From NCBI RefSeq assembly GCF_006539945.1, contig NZ_BJNZ01000033.1, positions 1 to 53,367 of the forward strand: DNA of 53,367 bases. Direction: 5' to 3'. Positions 26,188-38,558 of the stretch are shown here, in pieces. The position numbers and the translations under genes are program-made. The notes beneath the pieces are model-generated. The model saw only the letters and a list, made by a program, of their open reading frames with translations. It had not been told where the DNA came from and searched no databases. Position 1 is the first letter of the stretch. Every line of letters begins with the position of its first letter. Source of the stretch: Cellulosimicrobium cellulans (lineage in GTDB: Bacteria; Actinomycetota; Actinomycetes; Actinomycetales; Cellulomonadaceae).

Positions 26188-27803
26188 GGCCGCTCCCCGT
26201 CCTCGGCCCGGCGTTCGGCGGTCTCCGCACCAGGCACGGGGTCGGGCTCGGCCGCGGGCACCAGGGGCACGTCGTCGCGCCGCATCCACAGCTCCGGGCC
26301 GGCGTGGGCACGCGCCTCGCGGGCGCGCTCGGCCTGCGTGTCGAGGAGGCGCGCGGCGTCGCCCGAGTCGAGGTGCCAGACCTTCGGCGAGACCGGGCCG
26401 GGGGTCGAGTGCACCGCGAACGTCGCGACGTCGAACCGGCGCTGCAGCGGGCCCTGCTCCAGCCCGAGCGACTGCGTCCGCTCGTGCGGCACGACGACGA
26501 GGCTGCGGAACACCCGCCCGCCGCGCAGCACGAGCGCGCGGTCGGTCACCGTGAAGCCGTTGCGCCGCCACGACACGAGGTCGAGCAGTCGCGCGCGCCG
26601 CGGGGTCACCGTGAAGTGCTCGCCCGCGTCGAGACCGGACAGGCCCTCGTCGAGGAGGGCTCGCGGGTCGGACGTGCCCAGGTCGGGCAGCACGAGCCAC
26701 AGCGCGGCGAGCGCCTCGTCGCGCGTCCCGACGGGCAGGAGCACGCTCGTCGTGTCCGACCCGTCGGAGCTCACGCCGTAGCCCGCGACGTTGACGTCGA
26801 CCCGCCACCAGTCCGGCCCGCGCCAGAACGGTCCCTGCCGCAGCCGCACGGCCTGGACGCGGCCGGGCGGGATGGTCTGCGACCGGGTCTCCAGGAGGCC
26901 GTGCCGCAGGCGGATGCCGTCCGGCGAGATCGCCGAGCGGAAGCCGAACTCGCCGGAGAACCGGGAGAAGAGGAAGCCGCCGAACCCGAGGACCGCGGGC
27001 AGCGCGCTGAACAGCACCCCGATCTCGCGCGTGCCGATGACGACCCCGGCGATCCCCAGCACACCGAGGACGAGGCCGACCGTCGCGCCCGACCGCACGA
27101 GCGAGGCGACGAGCCGCCCCGGACCGACCGCGGTGACCGGCTGCTCGGGCGCCTCCGGGGCGACCAGCACCTCGTCGCCCGCGGCCGCTCCGCCGACCGG
27201 CCGCGCCGTCGACGGGGCGCTCGGGTCGGCCGCCGGGGACGTGGCCCCGACGCCCGTCGCGCTCCCCTCCGCGACCGCCGTCGGGACGCCGGCCGGACGC
27301 TCGCGCGCGACCCGCAGGCCGGCGGCGCGCGCGAGGAGGTCGTTGCGCAGCCGGTTGGCCTCGACCTCCTTGAGGAAGCCGAGCTTCACGCCCGAGTCCG
27401 CGCCCCCGGCGACCTCGAGCTTGAGCTCCGCGAGGCCGAAGAACCGCGCGAGGAGCGGCTGCACGACGTCGACCGCCTGGAGCCGGTCCAGCCGTGCCTT
27501 GCGCTGCTGCCGGAACAGCACGCCGGTGCGCAGGTGGACCGACTCGTCGTCGACCGCGTAGCTCGTCATGCGCCACGCGAGCGCCGAGTACCCCAGCCCC
27601 ACGAGCCCGACCGCGAGGATGCCGAGGAGGATCACCCACCAGCGGTTCCCCTCGAGGAGGTTCTCCCCCTCGGGCAGCCCGTTGAGCGTCTGCTGCCCGA
27701 CGACGACGAGCAGCACCGCGATGACGGTCCAGCCGCGCACGAGCGGGGTGACCGGGTGCACCCGGTGCCACACGAGGTCGTCGGTGGCCGGTGCTTCGCT
27801 CAC
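26184..27803 (-). CDS. PH-domain-containing (YdbT-like) membrane protein
   Basis: 539 residues starting at GTG 27803. Two N-terminal membrane helices (about 20-40 and 55-75) precede the first bacterial PH (bPH2, PF03703) domain ([36 protein letters not shown]). A further helix pair near the middle and two more bPH2 blocks ([40 protein letters not shown]) follow. Between them is an Ala/Pro/Thr-rich linker. In Bacillus YdbS/YdbT protect against amphipathic compounds; role here is not known. Overlaps both neighbours by four bases. Confidence 0.9.
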   Translation of the reverse strand: MSEAPATDDLVWHRVHPVTPLVRGWTVIAVLLVVVGQQTLNGLPEGENLLEGNRWWVILLGILAVGLVGLGYSALAWRMTSYAVDDESVHLRTGVLFRQQRKARLDRLQAVDVVQPLLARFFGLAELKLEVAGGADSGVKLGFLKEVEANRLRNDLLARAAGLRVARERPAGVPTAVAEGSATGVGATSPAADPSAPSTARPVGGAAAGDEVLVAPEAPEQPVTAVGPGRLVASLVRSGATVGLVLGVLGIAGVVIGTREIGVLFSALPAVLGFGGFLFSRFSGEFGFRSAISPDGIRLRHGLLETRSQTIPPGRVQAVRLRQGPFWRGPDWWRVDVNVAGYGVSSDGSDTTSVLLPVGTRDEALAALWLVLPDLGTSDPRALLDEGLSGLDAGEHFTVTPRRARLLDLVSWRRNGFTVTDRALVLRGGRVFRSLVVVPHERTQSLGLEQGPLQRRFDVATFAVHSTPGPVSPKVWHLDSGDAARLLDTQAERAREARAHAGPELWMRRDDVPLVPAAEPDPVPGAETAERRAEDGERP

Positions 27804-28318
27804 AGGCCCGCCAGCCTCGCCTCGCCGCGCGACGCGAGGCGGTCGCGCAGGCGCTCCGCCTCGGCGGGCTCGAGGCCGTCGATCGTCGCGTCCGTGGACG
27901 CGGACGCCGTGTGCAGCTGCACCTGCGCGATGCCGAGCTTGCGCGCGAGCGGCCCGGCCTGCACGTCGACGTACTGCATGCGGCCGTAGGGCACGACGAC
28001 GAGCTGGCGGAACATGATGCCGTGGCGGATCAGCAGGTCGTCGTCGCGCTCGGCGTACCCGATCGCGCGCACCTGGCGCGGGACGAGCACGAGCGCCCAC
28101 AGCCCGAGGAGCACGAGCACCCCGAGCACGAGCCACTGCCACCAGTGCGGGAAGAGGATCGCCAGCACGATCGCCGCGACGGCCGGCACCGCGAGCGTGA
28201 TGCCGACCGACAGCAGGCGTGCGGTGATCAGCCGGGGCGACACGCGCGTCCACTCGATGCCGGGCGGGTCGAAGGGGCCGGTGCCGCGGGCGTCCAGGTC
28301 CCGTGCAGGGTCGGTCAT
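27800..28318 (-). CDS. PH-domain-containing (YdbS-like) membrane protein
   Basis: 172 residues: two adjacent membrane helices (ITARLLSVGITLAVPAVAAIV and WWQWLVLGVLVLLGLWALVLV, within residues 30-80) and one bPH2 domain with LLIRHGIMFRQLVVVPYGRMQYVDVQAGPLARKLGIAQVQLHT spread over residues about 98-140. Pairs with the larger YdbT-like protein that follows it, with a GTGA overlap, and the two presumably assemble together. ATG 28318. Confidence 0.9.
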   Translation of the reverse strand: MTDPARDLDARGTGPFDPPGIEWTRVSPRLITARLLSVGITLAVPAVAAIVLAILFPHWWQWLVLGVLVLLGLWALVLVPRQVRAIGYAERDDDLLIRHGIMFRQLVVVPYGRMQYVDVQAGPLARKLGIAQVQLHTASASTDATIDGLEPAEAERLRDRLASRGEARLAGL

Positions 28319-28439
28319 GCGTCGATTCTCCCATCCCGTCCCGGTGCGCCCGGGGTCGCGTGTCGCGCGTCACGCCCGGCCGGGGCGCTGCCCGTGCCGG
28401 CAGATCGCGGTGCGCGGTCACGCCGCGGAGCGCGGAGCG

Positions 28440-28949
28440 TCAGGCGGGCGTGCTCGCGCCCGGTGTCTCCGGGTCCTCGCGCGTCGTCGAGCCCTCGCGG
28501 CCCTCGCCACGGTCGTCGGGCGGGAGCTGGCAGAACCGCTCGGCCACGAGCCCGACGACGGCCAGCAGCACCGCGCACGCGACCGCGACCCCCGCCGCCA
28601 CCGCGCGGTCGCGCTGCGCCTCGATCGAGAGGTCGGGCAGGGCCACGAGCACCTGCGCGCCGTACCAGCCCGCGAGCAGGGCGCCCGTGAGAGCTGCGGC
28701 CTTGGCGAGCACGAACGTGCGGGCCGCCCGGATCGCGTCGAGCGAGGGCCGCTTGCCCCGCTGGTAGGCGCGGACGGTCCACCCCGCCCAGAACACCGCC
28801 GCCGCGAGCGCGACGACCGCCACGTCGACGATCCACGGCACCGCCGGCAGGTGCGTGCCGCGGCCCTGGAGGAGCCGCACGACGAACCAGCCCACGACCG
28901 CCGTCGCGACGGCCACGAGCAGCAGGGTGCGGACCGAGGTGCGCCGCAT
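28440..28949 (-). CDS. DUF3180 family membrane protein
   Basis: 169 residues. Four membrane helices (TLLLVAVATAVVGWFVV, WIVDVAVVALAAAVFWAGW, a Gly/Ala helix around 85-105, and AGVAVACAVLLAVVGLVAE), with RAYQRGKRPSLDAIRAARTFVLAKAAAL as the most conserved stretch of the family, followed by a charged tail. DUF3180 is an actinobacterial family regularly found behind folK. Function unknown. ATG shares a base with the stop of the FolB-FolK gene (TGATG). Confidence 0.9.
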   Translation of the reverse strand: MRRTSVRTLLLVAVATAVVGWFVVRLLQGRGTHLPAVPWIVDVAVVALAAAVFWAGWTVRAYQRGKRPSLDAIRAARTFVLAKAAALTGALLAGWYGAQVLVALPDLSIEAQRDRAVAAGVAVACAVLLAVVGLVAERFCQLPPDDRGEGREGSTTREDPETPGASTPA

Positions 28950-31543
28950 CAGCGCTGGGCGTCGTGCGCGCCGCCCGAGACCGGCCCGAACGGCGGCCAC
29001 GGGTCGGTCGCCGGGTGCAGCGACGCGTCGGCGAGCGGCCCGGGCGCCGACCCCTGGGCCGACTGCTGAGCCGCTGGGTGGGCGGGCTGCTGGGCCGGCG
29101 ACTGGCCGGGCCCCGAGACCGGGGCGAACGGCACGGACCGGATGATGCCGTCGTCGGCCGGGTCGGCGGGGGCCTGCGCGGGCGGGACCGCCACCGCCGG
29201 GTGCACGGCGACCGGGGGCTCTGCCGGGCGGACGGGCGCGAAGGCGGGGAAGGCGGGGGCTGCCGGCTCCGAGGGCTGCCCGCCGTCCTGCGCCGGCGGC
29301 TCGGGGTCGGGCAGCGCCGCCGGACGGTGCGACGGGCCGGGGAACGGTGCGACATGCGGCGACCCGGCCTCGTGCGAGCCGAACGAACCGTCCGGGACGA
29401 CCGTCGGGGCGCCTTCGACCGAGGGCGCCACGCCGTCGGACACCGGGGCGAAGACCGGGCGGGCCACGGTGGGCTCCGTCGGGACCGCCTGCGGCGGGAT
29501 CGCGGCCTGCGGCGGGGCGACGGGGAGCACCGCGCCCGGGGCGGAGGGCTCCTGCGGCGGCACGGGCTGCGCGGGCAGCGGCTGCTGCGGCGCGGCAGGT
29601 CGCTGGGGCAGCGCCTGGTGCGGCGGGACGGGCGGGTGCTGGGGCCCGGCCGGTCCGGGGACGTCCTCCGGGACCGCCAGGACGCCGACCGGCCCGGACG
29701 TCGACGGCGCCTCGTGCGGTCCGGGGACGGCGTCGGCCGACGGCTGCCGGTACGGGTCGTCGGAGACCACGGGCTCCGCGGGCGCGGGCACGGGGGCCGC
29801 GTCCGAGCCTCCGGTCGCGAGCGGGACCGCGCCCGTGGGCTCGGGGGCCGCGTCGGTCAGCCAGTCCAGCGCGAGCCACCGGATGCCGCCGCGGTCGGGC
29901 GCGGTCGCCGCGAGCGCGGCGACCGGACCCCCACCGAGGCCGGGCAGCACCGCGTCCGGGTCGATCTGCGACCACGGCTCGAGCACGAACGCCCGCTCGT
30001 GGGCGCGGGGGTGCGGCAGCTCCAGGTCGTCGGCGACGGCCGTGAGCGTGCCGTACACGATGAGGTCCACGTCGAGGGTGCGGGGCCCCCACCGCTCGTC
30101 GCGCACCCGGCCGTGCGCCTGCTCGACGGCCTGGCACGCGTGCAGCAGGTCACGGGCCGAGAGGCGCGTGCGGGCGAGCAGGACCGTGTTGAGGAAGTCG
30201 GGCTGGTCGGGACCGCCCACCGCCGCCGTCCGCGCGAGCGGCGAGACCTCGGTGATCTCGAGCCCGGAGATCCGGTCGAGGTCGGTGATCGCGTCGCGCA
30301 GCGTCTGCTGGGCGTCGCCGAGGTTCGACCCGAGGGCGAGCACCACCTCGACGAAGCCTGCGGGCACGTCGTCCATGCGGTCGTGCTCGACGGGCGGGGC
30401 GAGGATCTCCTCCGGGGCGGCGACCGGCGCGGCAGGCTCCTCGGACGACGCGACCGGGGCACCGGCGTCGGGCGCTGCCGCCGCGACCGGGGCGGCGGCG
30501 ACGGGCACCTCGGGTGCCGCGTCATCATGTCCCTCGTACGCCGACTCGTACGTCGGCTCGGCGAAGGGCGCGGGAAGCGGCTCGGCAGGAGCCGCGGGCG
30601 CCTGGTCGTGGACCGGCTCCGGCTCGAGCTCCGCGAGGGGTGCGGCGGCGGAGAGGACGGGCCCCGGCTGCTCGGGCGCCTCGGCCGGCGTCGGCACCGG
30701 GCCTGCGCCCGGCTGGCCCTCCGTGGAGGGCTCGGCGGGCGCCGGGGGTGACGAGGCCTCGAGCAGCGCGTCGTACGGCTCCGGCGCGGGGGCCGGTTCG
30801 GGGGCGGGCGCGGCGTCCGTCGGCTCCTCGTACGCCGGTGCGGCCGGCCCGGGCACCACGGGGGCCTCGCGCGTGGCGTCGCGCTCGTCGTCGAGGTCGG
30901 AGGAGTCTCCCGCGACCTCGTGCCCCGGCTCGGGCGACGAGGGCTCGAGGGGGACCGCGGTCGCGCCCGGGGGGATGCTCGGCGGCATGACGTCGGGCGC
31001 CGGGGCGAGCTCGACCCGCTCCTCGGCGACCGGGGCGTCCCCGACACCGTGGATGAGGGCGGGCGCGACCGAGCCCACGGGGATCGGCGCGACGAGCTGC
31101 TCGGACCGGCGGGAGAGCGGCGCGACGACCGGCACGACGACGCGGTCGCGGCGGATGACGACCTCGACGTCCTCGAACGGGACCGTGATCGGCGCCTGCG
31201 GCTTGTGCACGGCGACGTCGACCGCGACGACCTCGTCGTGCGTGAGGATCGTCGCTGCGATGCGCTCGGCCACCGTCTCGACGAGATCGGCGGGCGAGCC
31301 CGCGAGGACGGCCACGACGTCCTCGGCGACGCCCGCGTAGCTGACGGTCTGGTCGAGGTCGTCCCCGCTCGCCGCGGCGCGCGTGTCCAGGTGGAGCACG
31401 ATGTCGGCGCGGAAGAGCTGGCCCTCGACCTTCTCGTGCTCGAAGACGCCGTGATGCCCCGTGGCGCTCAGGCCCGTGAGCCGGATCCGGTCGAACGGCC
31501 GTCCGTCCGCGTCGAGGACCGCTCCTGCGAACGCTGTGGTCAC
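28949..31543 (-). CDS. folBK: Bifunctional dihydroneopterin aldolase / HPPK with long disordered linker and tail
   Basis: 864 residues starting GTG 31543. Residues about 15-140 are dihydroneopterin aldolase (RIRLTGLSATGHHGVFEHE, DQTVSYAGVAEDV, VDVAVHKPQAPI). Residues about 396-565 are hydroxymethyldihydropterin pyrophosphokinase (VLALGSNLGDAQQTLRDAI, LNTVLL, RWGPRTLDVDLIVYG). Linker 141-395 and tail 566-864 are Pro/Ala/Glu-rich and surely disordered. The tail repeats a short F-A/G-P-V motif four times (VFAPVSD, AFAPVRP, PFAPVSG, PFGPVSG). Consecutive folate steps on one chain; FolP and FolE are encoded just upstream. Confidence 0.93.
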   Translation of the reverse strand: MTTAFAGAVLDADGRPFDRIRLTGLSATGHHGVFEHEKVEGQLFRADIVLHLDTRAAASGDDLDQTVSYAGVAEDVVAVLAGSPADLVETVAERIAATILTHDEVVAVDVAVHKPQAPITVPFEDVEVVIRRDRVVVPVVAPLSRRSEQLVAPIPVGSVAPALIHGVGDAPVAEERVELAPAPDVMPPSIPPGATAVPLEPSSPEPGHEVAGDSSDLDDERDATREAPVVPGPAAPAYEEPTDAAPAPEPAPAPEPYDALLEASSPPAPAEPSTEGQPGAGPVPTPAEAPEQPGPVLSAAAPLAELEPEPVHDQAPAAPAEPLPAPFAEPTYESAYEGHDDAAPEVPVAAAPVAAAAPDAGAPVASSEEPAAPVAAPEEILAPPVEHDRMDDVPAGFVEVVLALGSNLGDAQQTLRDAITDLDRISGLEITEVSPLARTAAVGGPDQPDFLNTVLLARTRLSARDLLHACQAVEQAHGRVRDERWGPRTLDVDLIVYGTLTAVADDLELPHPRAHERAFVLEPWSQIDPDAVLPGLGGGPVAALAATAPDRGGIRWLALDWLTDAAPEPTGAVPLATGGSDAAPVPAPAEPVVSDDPYRQPSADAVPGPHEAPSTSGPVGVLAVPEDVPGPAGPQHPPVPPHQALPQRPAAPQQPLPAQPVPPQEPSAPGAVLPVAPPQAAIPPQAVPTEPTVARPVFAPVSDGVAPSVEGAPTVVPDGSFGSHEAGSPHVAPFPGPSHRPAALPDPEPPAQDGGQPSEPAAPAFPAFAPVRPAEPPVAVHPAVAVPPAQAPADPADDGIIRSVPFAPVSGPGQSPAQQPAHPAAQQSAQGSAPGPLADASLHPATDPWPPFGPVSGGAHDAQR

Positions 31544-31671
31544 GTCGTGCTCCCGTCCGGTGCTCCGTCGCCGCCCGCCGGTCGGGCGGACGGACCTCTC
31601 GGCACCGTGTCTCGTTACGTGTGTCGTGCTGCGCCGGGCCGGCCGCGCCGCGGGGCCCGTCACCCATCCTG

Positions 31672-32616
31672 CTAGGTCGTGGGCCGCGCCGTCGAGTCGC
31701 TCCCGGTCCTCGGTCGGTCGGTCGCGCCCACGCTCCCGTCCCGCGGACCCGACCCTGCCTCGGCCGCGCGGGACCATGCCGCCGCGACGCGCACGGCGTC
31801 GGCCGACGCCCGGACGGTGTGGACCCGCACGCACCACGCGCCCGCGGCGGCGGCGAGCGTCGTGATCGCGGCGGTCGCGTCGTCGCGCAGCAGGGGCGGC
31901 ACGGGCCGCCCGTCGGACCTCGCGAGGAGGTGCCCCAGGAACCGCTTGCGGGACGCGCCGACCAGCACCGGCAGGCCGAGCTCCTCGAGCTCGTCGAGGC
32001 GGGCGAGCAGGGGCCAGTTGGACGACCCGGCCTTCGAGAACCCGAGGCCCGGGTCGAGGACGACCTGGTCGCGCCGCACCCCCGCAGCGAGCAGGGTCTC
32101 GACGCGCGCCGCGAGCTCGTCGCGCACGTCCGTCACGACGTCGTCGTAGTCCTCGAGGTCGTCCATGACGTCGGCGTGACCGCGCCAGTGCATGCACACG
32201 TACGCGACGCCGGTGCGCGCGACCACGTCGGCCATCGCCGGGTCGGCGAGCCCGCCGGAGACGTCGTTGACGATCCGCGCCCCCGCCGCGACCGCGCGCT
32301 CGGCGACGACGGCGCGCGTCGTGTCGACGCTGACGACCGCGCCCTCCGCGGCGAGCGCGGAGATCACGGGCAGCACGCGCGCGAGCTCCGCCTCGACGGG
32401 GACGCGCCCGGCACCGGGCCGGGTCGACTCGCCGCCCACGTCGAGGATGTCCGCGCCCTCGCCCAGCAGCTCACGCCCGTGCGCGATCGCGGCGTCGGGC
32501 TCGTACCACTCGCCGCCGTCGGAGAACGAGTCCGGCGTGACGTTGACGACGCCCATGACGAGCGTCCGGCCGACGTCGGCCAGCTCCTCGAGCCCGGCGA
32601 CCACGAAGCGGTCCAC
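31672..32616 (-). CDS. folP: Dihydropteroate synthase
   Basis: 314 residues, TIM barrel. Joins pABA to the pterin pyrophosphate. Motifs: MGVVNVTPDSFSDGG, ILDVGGESTRPGAG, RIVNDVSGG, LDPGLGFSK, LVGASRKRFLG and RVHTV. The final motif is usually RVHDV; Arg and His are kept and Asp is Thr. An Arg/Ser/Asp-rich tail of about 35 residues follows. GTG 32616 lies 4 bp after the folE stop. Confidence 0.96.
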   Translation of the reverse strand: MDRFVVAGLEELADVGRTLVMGVVNVTPDSFSDGGEWYEPDAAIAHGRELLGEGADILDVGGESTRPGAGRVPVEAELARVLPVISALAAEGAVVSVDTTRAVVAERAVAAGARIVNDVSGGLADPAMADVVARTGVAYVCMHWRGHADVMDDLEDYDDVVTDVRDELAARVETLLAAGVRRDQVVLDPGLGFSKAGSSNWPLLARLDELEELGLPVLVGASRKRFLGHLLARSDGRPVPPLLRDDATAAITTLAAAAGAWCVRVHTVRASADAVRVAAAWSRAAEAGSGPRDGSVGATDRPRTGSDSTARPTT

Positions 32617-32620
32617 GGGA

Positions 32621-33285
32621 CTAGCGCCCCAGGATGAGGCTCATCGCCTCGGCCCGCGTCGCGCCGTCGCGCATCTGGCCACGCACCGCCGACGTCACCG
32701 TGCGTGACCCCGGCTTGCGCACGCCACGCATCGACATGCACAGGTGCTCGCACTCGACGACGACGATCGCACCGCGCGGCTGGAGGTGCTCCACGAGCGC
32801 GTCGGCGATCTGCGACGTGAGCCGCTCCTGCACCTGCGGGCGGCGCGCGTAGACCTCGACGAGTCGCGCGAGCTTCGACAGACCGGTGATGCGGCCGTCG
32901 ACGTTGGGGATGTAGCCGATGTGCGCGACGCCGTGGAACGGCACGAGGTGGTGCTCGCACGTCGAGTACACCTCGATGTCCTTGACGAGCACCATCTCCT
33001 CGTGGCCGAGGTCGAACGTCGTCGTGAGGACGTCCGCGGCCTCCTGGCGCAGGCCCGCGAAGATCTCGCGGTACGCGCGCGCCACGCGGGCGGGGGTGTC
33101 CCGCAGGCCCTCGCGGTCCGGGTCCTCCCCCACCGCGAGCAGGAGCTCGCGGACGGCGGCCTCGGCGCGCTCCTGGTCGTACGGCGGCACGTCCGCCGGG
33201 GCGCGCAGGTCCTCGGCCGCACGAGCCCGCGTGATGGCGGTCGGTGCGGCGCCCGTGCCCGGAGCAGGGTGCGTGGAGGTGCCCA

Positions 33286-33286
<1 letters not shown>
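32621..33286 (-). CDS. folE: GTP cyclohydrolase I
   Basis: 221 residues, the first folate step (GTP to dihydroneopterin triphosphate). Zinc ligands lie in [12 protein letters not shown] and [41 protein letters not shown] spans the family signature (about 125-152). A disordered N-terminus of about 35 residues precedes [14 protein letters not shown]. Start ATG 33286 shares one base with the ftsH stop (TGATG). Confidence 0.97.
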
Positions 33287-35388
<2,102 letters not shown>

Positions 35389-35442
35389 CGGCGACGGGGC
35401 GTGCGCCCCGGATCCCTCCGCTCGCGCAAGTGTTCGGGCTCG

Positions 35443-35448
35443 AAACTA
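35443..35448 (-). promoter_or_regulatory. Putative ftsH -10 element
   Basis: TAGTTT (in TGTAGTTT, an extended-type context) on the minus strand about 55 nt before ftsH, with a GGAGGGAT stretch in the leader. No clear -35. Confidence 0.4.
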
Positions 35449-35589
35449 CACTCTGGACCTTGACGCCTGCTGGGGATCACGCCTCTGTTCGCCCAGGGCG
35501 TGGCCCACGTCCCCTGGGCGCGGGCGCCACGGCGCCCGGACGCGGGACGCCGTCGCACCATCGCGGCGACGGGCGTCCCCGCCTCCCGT

Positions 35590-36144
35590 TCAGCTCGAGT
35601 ACACGTGGGGCGCGAGCGTCCCGACGAACGGCAGGTTGCGGTACTTCTCCGCGTAGTCGAGGCCGTAGCCCACGACGAACTCGTTCGGGATGTCGAACCC
35701 GACGTACCGGACGTCGACGTCCGTCTTCGCGGCGTCGGGCTTGCGCAGCATCGCCGCGATCTCGACCGACGCCGGACCGCGCGAGCGCAGGTTCGACAGG
35801 AGCCAGGAGAGCGTGAGGCCCGAGTCGATGATGTCCTCCACGATGAGCACGTTGCGGCCCGTGAGGTCGGCGTCGAGGTCCTTGAGGATCCGCACGACGC
35901 CCGAGGACTTGGTGCCCGACCCGTACGACGAGACCGCCATCCAGTCCATCTCGACGTGGCTGTGCAGGCGGCGCGCGAGGTCCGCCATGACCATGACGGC
36001 ACCCTTGAGGACGCCGACGAGCAGGAGGTCCTTGCCCGCGTAGTCGCGGTCGATCTGCGCGGCGATCTCGTCGAGCCGCGCACCGAGCTGCTCCTCGGTG
36101 AGCAGGATGTTCTCGAGGTCGCCTGCGACGTCCGATGCTTCCAC
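35590..36144 (-). CDS. hpt: Hypoxanthine phosphoribosyltransferase
   Basis: 184 residues. PRPP-binding loop [17 protein letters not shown] with the two acidic residues (ED), [17 protein letters not shown], the flexible loop [11 protein letters not shown], and [18 protein letters not shown] at the C-terminus. Salvages hypoxanthine and guanine. Start GTG 36144 has AGGAG 8 nt upstream; GTG 36153 would overlap the tilS stop as GTGA and is the alternative. tilS-hpt-ftsH is a common bacterial arrangement. Confidence 0.96.
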   Translation of the reverse strand: MEASDVAGDLENILLTEEQLGARLDEIAAQIDRDYAGKDLLLVGVLKGAVMVMADLARRLHSHVEMDWMAVSSYGSGTKSSGVVRILKDLDADLTGRNVLIVEDIIDSGLTLSWLLSNLRSRGPASVEIAAMLRKPDAAKTDVDVRYVGFDIPNEFVVGYGLDYAEKYRNLPFVGTLAPHVYSS

Positions 36145-36149
36145 GGGGG

Positions 36150-37295
36150 TCACTCCTGAGGTGTGGGGGTGGTGGGGGTGCTGAGGGTGGTGAGGGCTCG
36201 CGGGGGGATGCTGCGCCGGGGCGTCGTCTCCGGGCCCAGGGAAAGCCTGCCACACGCGCGCGCGGCCCTCAGGTCGCCCGGCAGGTGCACGGGGCCCTGG
36301 CCGCGCCACGCCGTGACGAGCGCGTCGAGCGCGTCGACGTGCACGGCGAACAGGTCGCCCGCGGGGCAGCCCGCGCGCAGCGCCGCCGTCCGCAGCGCCC
36401 GACGGCGCAGGGCCGGGTGCGCAGTGGCGAGCACCTCGGCGTCGAGCACCACGGCGCGGGCGCCCGACGCCGTCGGCTCGTCCACCGGGCCGTCCTCGCC
36501 CCCCGCGGGCACGACGAGTGCCGCGGCGAGGAGGTCTGCGGCGAGCGCGTCGAGCAGGTCCGCGTCGTCGCGCAGGAGGCCCGCGGTACGCGCGAGCGCC
36601 GGCACCGCACCGGGCCCGAGCACGTCGACCAGTGCGGGCACGACGCGCGCGCGCACTCTCGAGCGCAGGGGAAGCGGCGCGGTGCCGGGCGGCCCCGGGG
36701 CGTCGCCCGACGCCGCCGGTCCGTTCGTGGGGTCGTCCCACCACGCGAGCCCGAGGGTCCGGCATACCGCCTCGGTGTCCGCGCGCCGCAGCGCGAGGAA
36801 CGGGCGCCGGTGGACGCCGCGTCGTGCCGGCATCCCCGCGAGCGAGCGGGCGCCCGCGCCGCGCGCTAGCCCGAGCAGCACCGTCTCCGCCTGGTCGTCG
36901 AGCGTGTGACCCAGGAGCACCGCGGCGGCACCGTGATCGGTCGCCGCGGCGTCGAGCGCCGCGTAGCGGGCCGCCCGCGCGTCCCCCTCCGGACCGTCGC
37001 CCGACGCCGGGACGAGGACGCGGCGCACCTCGACCGGGTCGAGCCCGAGCCCCCGGCAGCGCTCCGCGGCGTCCGCCGCGACGCCGGCGCTGCCGGCCTG
37101 GAGCCCGTGGTCCACGACGACGGCGCCCGCGCGCAGCCCGAGCCGGGGCGCGACGAACGCCGTGGCGGCCGCGAGCGCCGTCGAGTCCGCCCCGCCCGAG
37201 CATGCGACGAGCACGAGGGACCCGGGGTCCAGGTCCCCGAGCGCACCCCGCACGGCCCGGCGCGCGGCGGCGACGACGGGTGCCGGCCCGCCCAC
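36150..37295 (-). CDS. tilS: tRNA(Ile)-lysidine synthase
   Basis: 381 residues. N-type ATP pyrophosphatase with PP-loop [14 protein letters not shown] (33-38), [28 protein letters not shown] and [20 protein letters not shown]. It installs lysidine on C34 of tRNA-Ile so that AUA codons, rare in this G+C-rich genome, are read correctly. The C-terminal part is short and Ala-rich, with a Thr/Pro-rich end. GTG 37295 follows the metalloprotease stop by 4 bp. Confidence 0.95.
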   Translation of the reverse strand: MGGPAPVVAAARRAVRGALGDLDPGSLVLVACSGGADSTALAAATAFVAPRLGLRAGAVVVDHGLQAGSAGVAADAAERCRGLGLDPVEVRRVLVPASGDGPEGDARAARYAALDAAATDHGAAAVLLGHTLDDQAETVLLGLARGAGARSLAGMPARRGVHRRPFLALRRADTEAVCRTLGLAWWDDPTNGPAASGDAPGPPGTAPLPLRSRVRARVVPALVDVLGPGAVPALARTAGLLRDDADLLDALAADLLAAALVVPAGGEDGPVDEPTASGARAVVLDAEVLATAHPALRRRALRTAALRAGCPAGDLFAVHVDALDALVTAWRGQGPVHLPGDLRAARACGRLSLGPETTPRRSIPPRALTTLSTPTTPTPQE

Positions 37296-37299
37296 CGGC

Positions 37300-38517
37300 T
37301 CAGCCGTGGACGCGGCGCACCCAGGCGCGCGCGTCGGCGATCTCGCGGGCGGTCGGCAGGTTCTCGGGTGACGCCCACACGGCGTTGAACCCGTCCCGCC
37401 CGACCTCCTTCTCGACCGCGCGCACGAACGCCGCGCCGTCGCGGTACTGGGCGATCTTGGCGTCCATGCCGAGCACGCGCCGGAGCACGACGTCGAACCC
37501 GGAGCGCCCCTCGCCGTCGCGCCGGGCCTCGAACTTGCGCCGGATGCTGCGCACCGTGCGCACGGTGCGCGGCCCGACGGCGTCCATCGCCACGTCGGCG
37601 TGGCCCTCCAGCAGGGCCATGACGGCGGTGACGTCAGCGAGGCGGTCCTGCTCCTCGGGTGTGAGGAGTCCGTCGACGAACGTCCCGTCCTCGCCGCGCA
37701 CGGCGTGGAGGACGGTGCGCCCCACGGTGGCGAGCTTCTCGCGCAGGCGCGCCTCGGCGAGCCGGCGCGACGACGCGGAGAGCTCGGTGAGGAGCGCGCT
37801 CGCCCGCGCGCGCAGGTGGTCCGCGAGCCAAGGGGCGGCGGCGAACTGGAGCGCGTGGGTCTGCTCGTGCAGGCAGACCCAGAGGCGGAAGTCGGCGGGC
37901 TTGAGGTCGAGCGCGCGCTCGACCTGCAGGACGTTCGGCGCCACGAGCACGAGCCGCCCGGGCGAGCCGGTGGCCGCGGGCGACGGGCCGCCGTCGGGCA
38001 CGGTGCCGGTCGCGGTGCCGGTCGCGGCCGCGGTGCCGCCCAGCCCGCTGTAGGGGTCGAACTGGCCGAGGACCCGGCTGGACAGGACCGCGAGGACCGA
38101 CCCGACCTGGGCGGCCCCGACGAGCGCCGTCGCCTGCGGGACGCGTCCGCGCTCGCCGACGAGCGCGTCCGTCACGCCGTCGGTGAGCGACGCCATGATC
38201 TCGGTGTTGGCGCGCGCCCAGCGCGCGCGGTCCACCACGTACACGGTGCCGAGTTCGGTCGTCGGCCCAGCCGTCCGCCCCGTCGTCGGACCGCCCGCGG
38301 CGGGACTCATGCGCGTCACGTCGAGCACGTGGGGCACGGCGGCCTCCGCCGCGGTGCGCAGCCCCTCGACCAGGTCGGCGAGCTCGTCGCGCGACGCCTG
38401 CGGGCCCGGGCGCGCGAGCCGACCCGCGATCTGGGCGGCGGCCGACCAGTCGACGATCGAGGTGTCACCACGTGACGGGTCGCTGCCCGAACGGCCGTCC
38501 TGCTCGACGAGTGTCAC
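37300..38517 (-). CDS. Zinc-dependent metalloprotease (DUF2342 family)
   Basis: 405 residues. [12 protein letters not shown] carries the HExxH zinc site (217-221), and the [12 protein letters not shown] stretch supplies a likely third ligand. [18 protein letters not shown] is the typical family start. A Gly/Ala/Thr-rich insert (about 158-187) is coded by short DNA repeats. Family function is unknown despite its conserved place before tilS in actinobacteria. GTG 38517 lies 6 nt after TACGGT, pointing to a leaderless mRNA. vapBC starts 81 bp away in the opposite direction. Confidence 0.92.
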   Translation of the reverse strand: MTLVEQDGRSGSDPSRGDTSIVDWSAAAQIAGRLARPGPQASRDELADLVEGLRTAAEAAVPHVLDVTRMSPAAGGPTTGRTAGPTTELGTVYVVDRARWARANTEIMASLTDGVTDALVGERGRVPQATALVGAAQVGSVLAVLSSRVLGQFDPYSGLGGTAAATGTATGTVPDGGPSPAATGSPGRLVLVAPNVLQVERALDLKPADFRLWVCLHEQTHALQFAAAPWLADHLRARASALLTELSASSRRLAEARLREKLATVGRTVLHAVRGEDGTFVDGLLTPEEQDRLADVTAVMALLEGHADVAMDAVGPRTVRTVRSIRRKFEARRDGEGRSGFDVVLRRVLGMDAKIAQYRDGAAFVRAVEKEVGRDGFNAVWASPENLPTAREIADARAWVRRVHG

Positions 38518-38523
38518 CGTCTC

Positions 38524-38529
38524 ACCGTA
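38524..38529 (-). promoter_or_regulatory. Putative -10 hexamer, leaderless metalloprotease gene
   Basis: TACGGT on the minus strand, 6 nt before GTG 38517. Confidence 0.5.
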
Positions 38530-38558
38530 TCCCGGGACCGGTGGTCATGTGAGGGACG

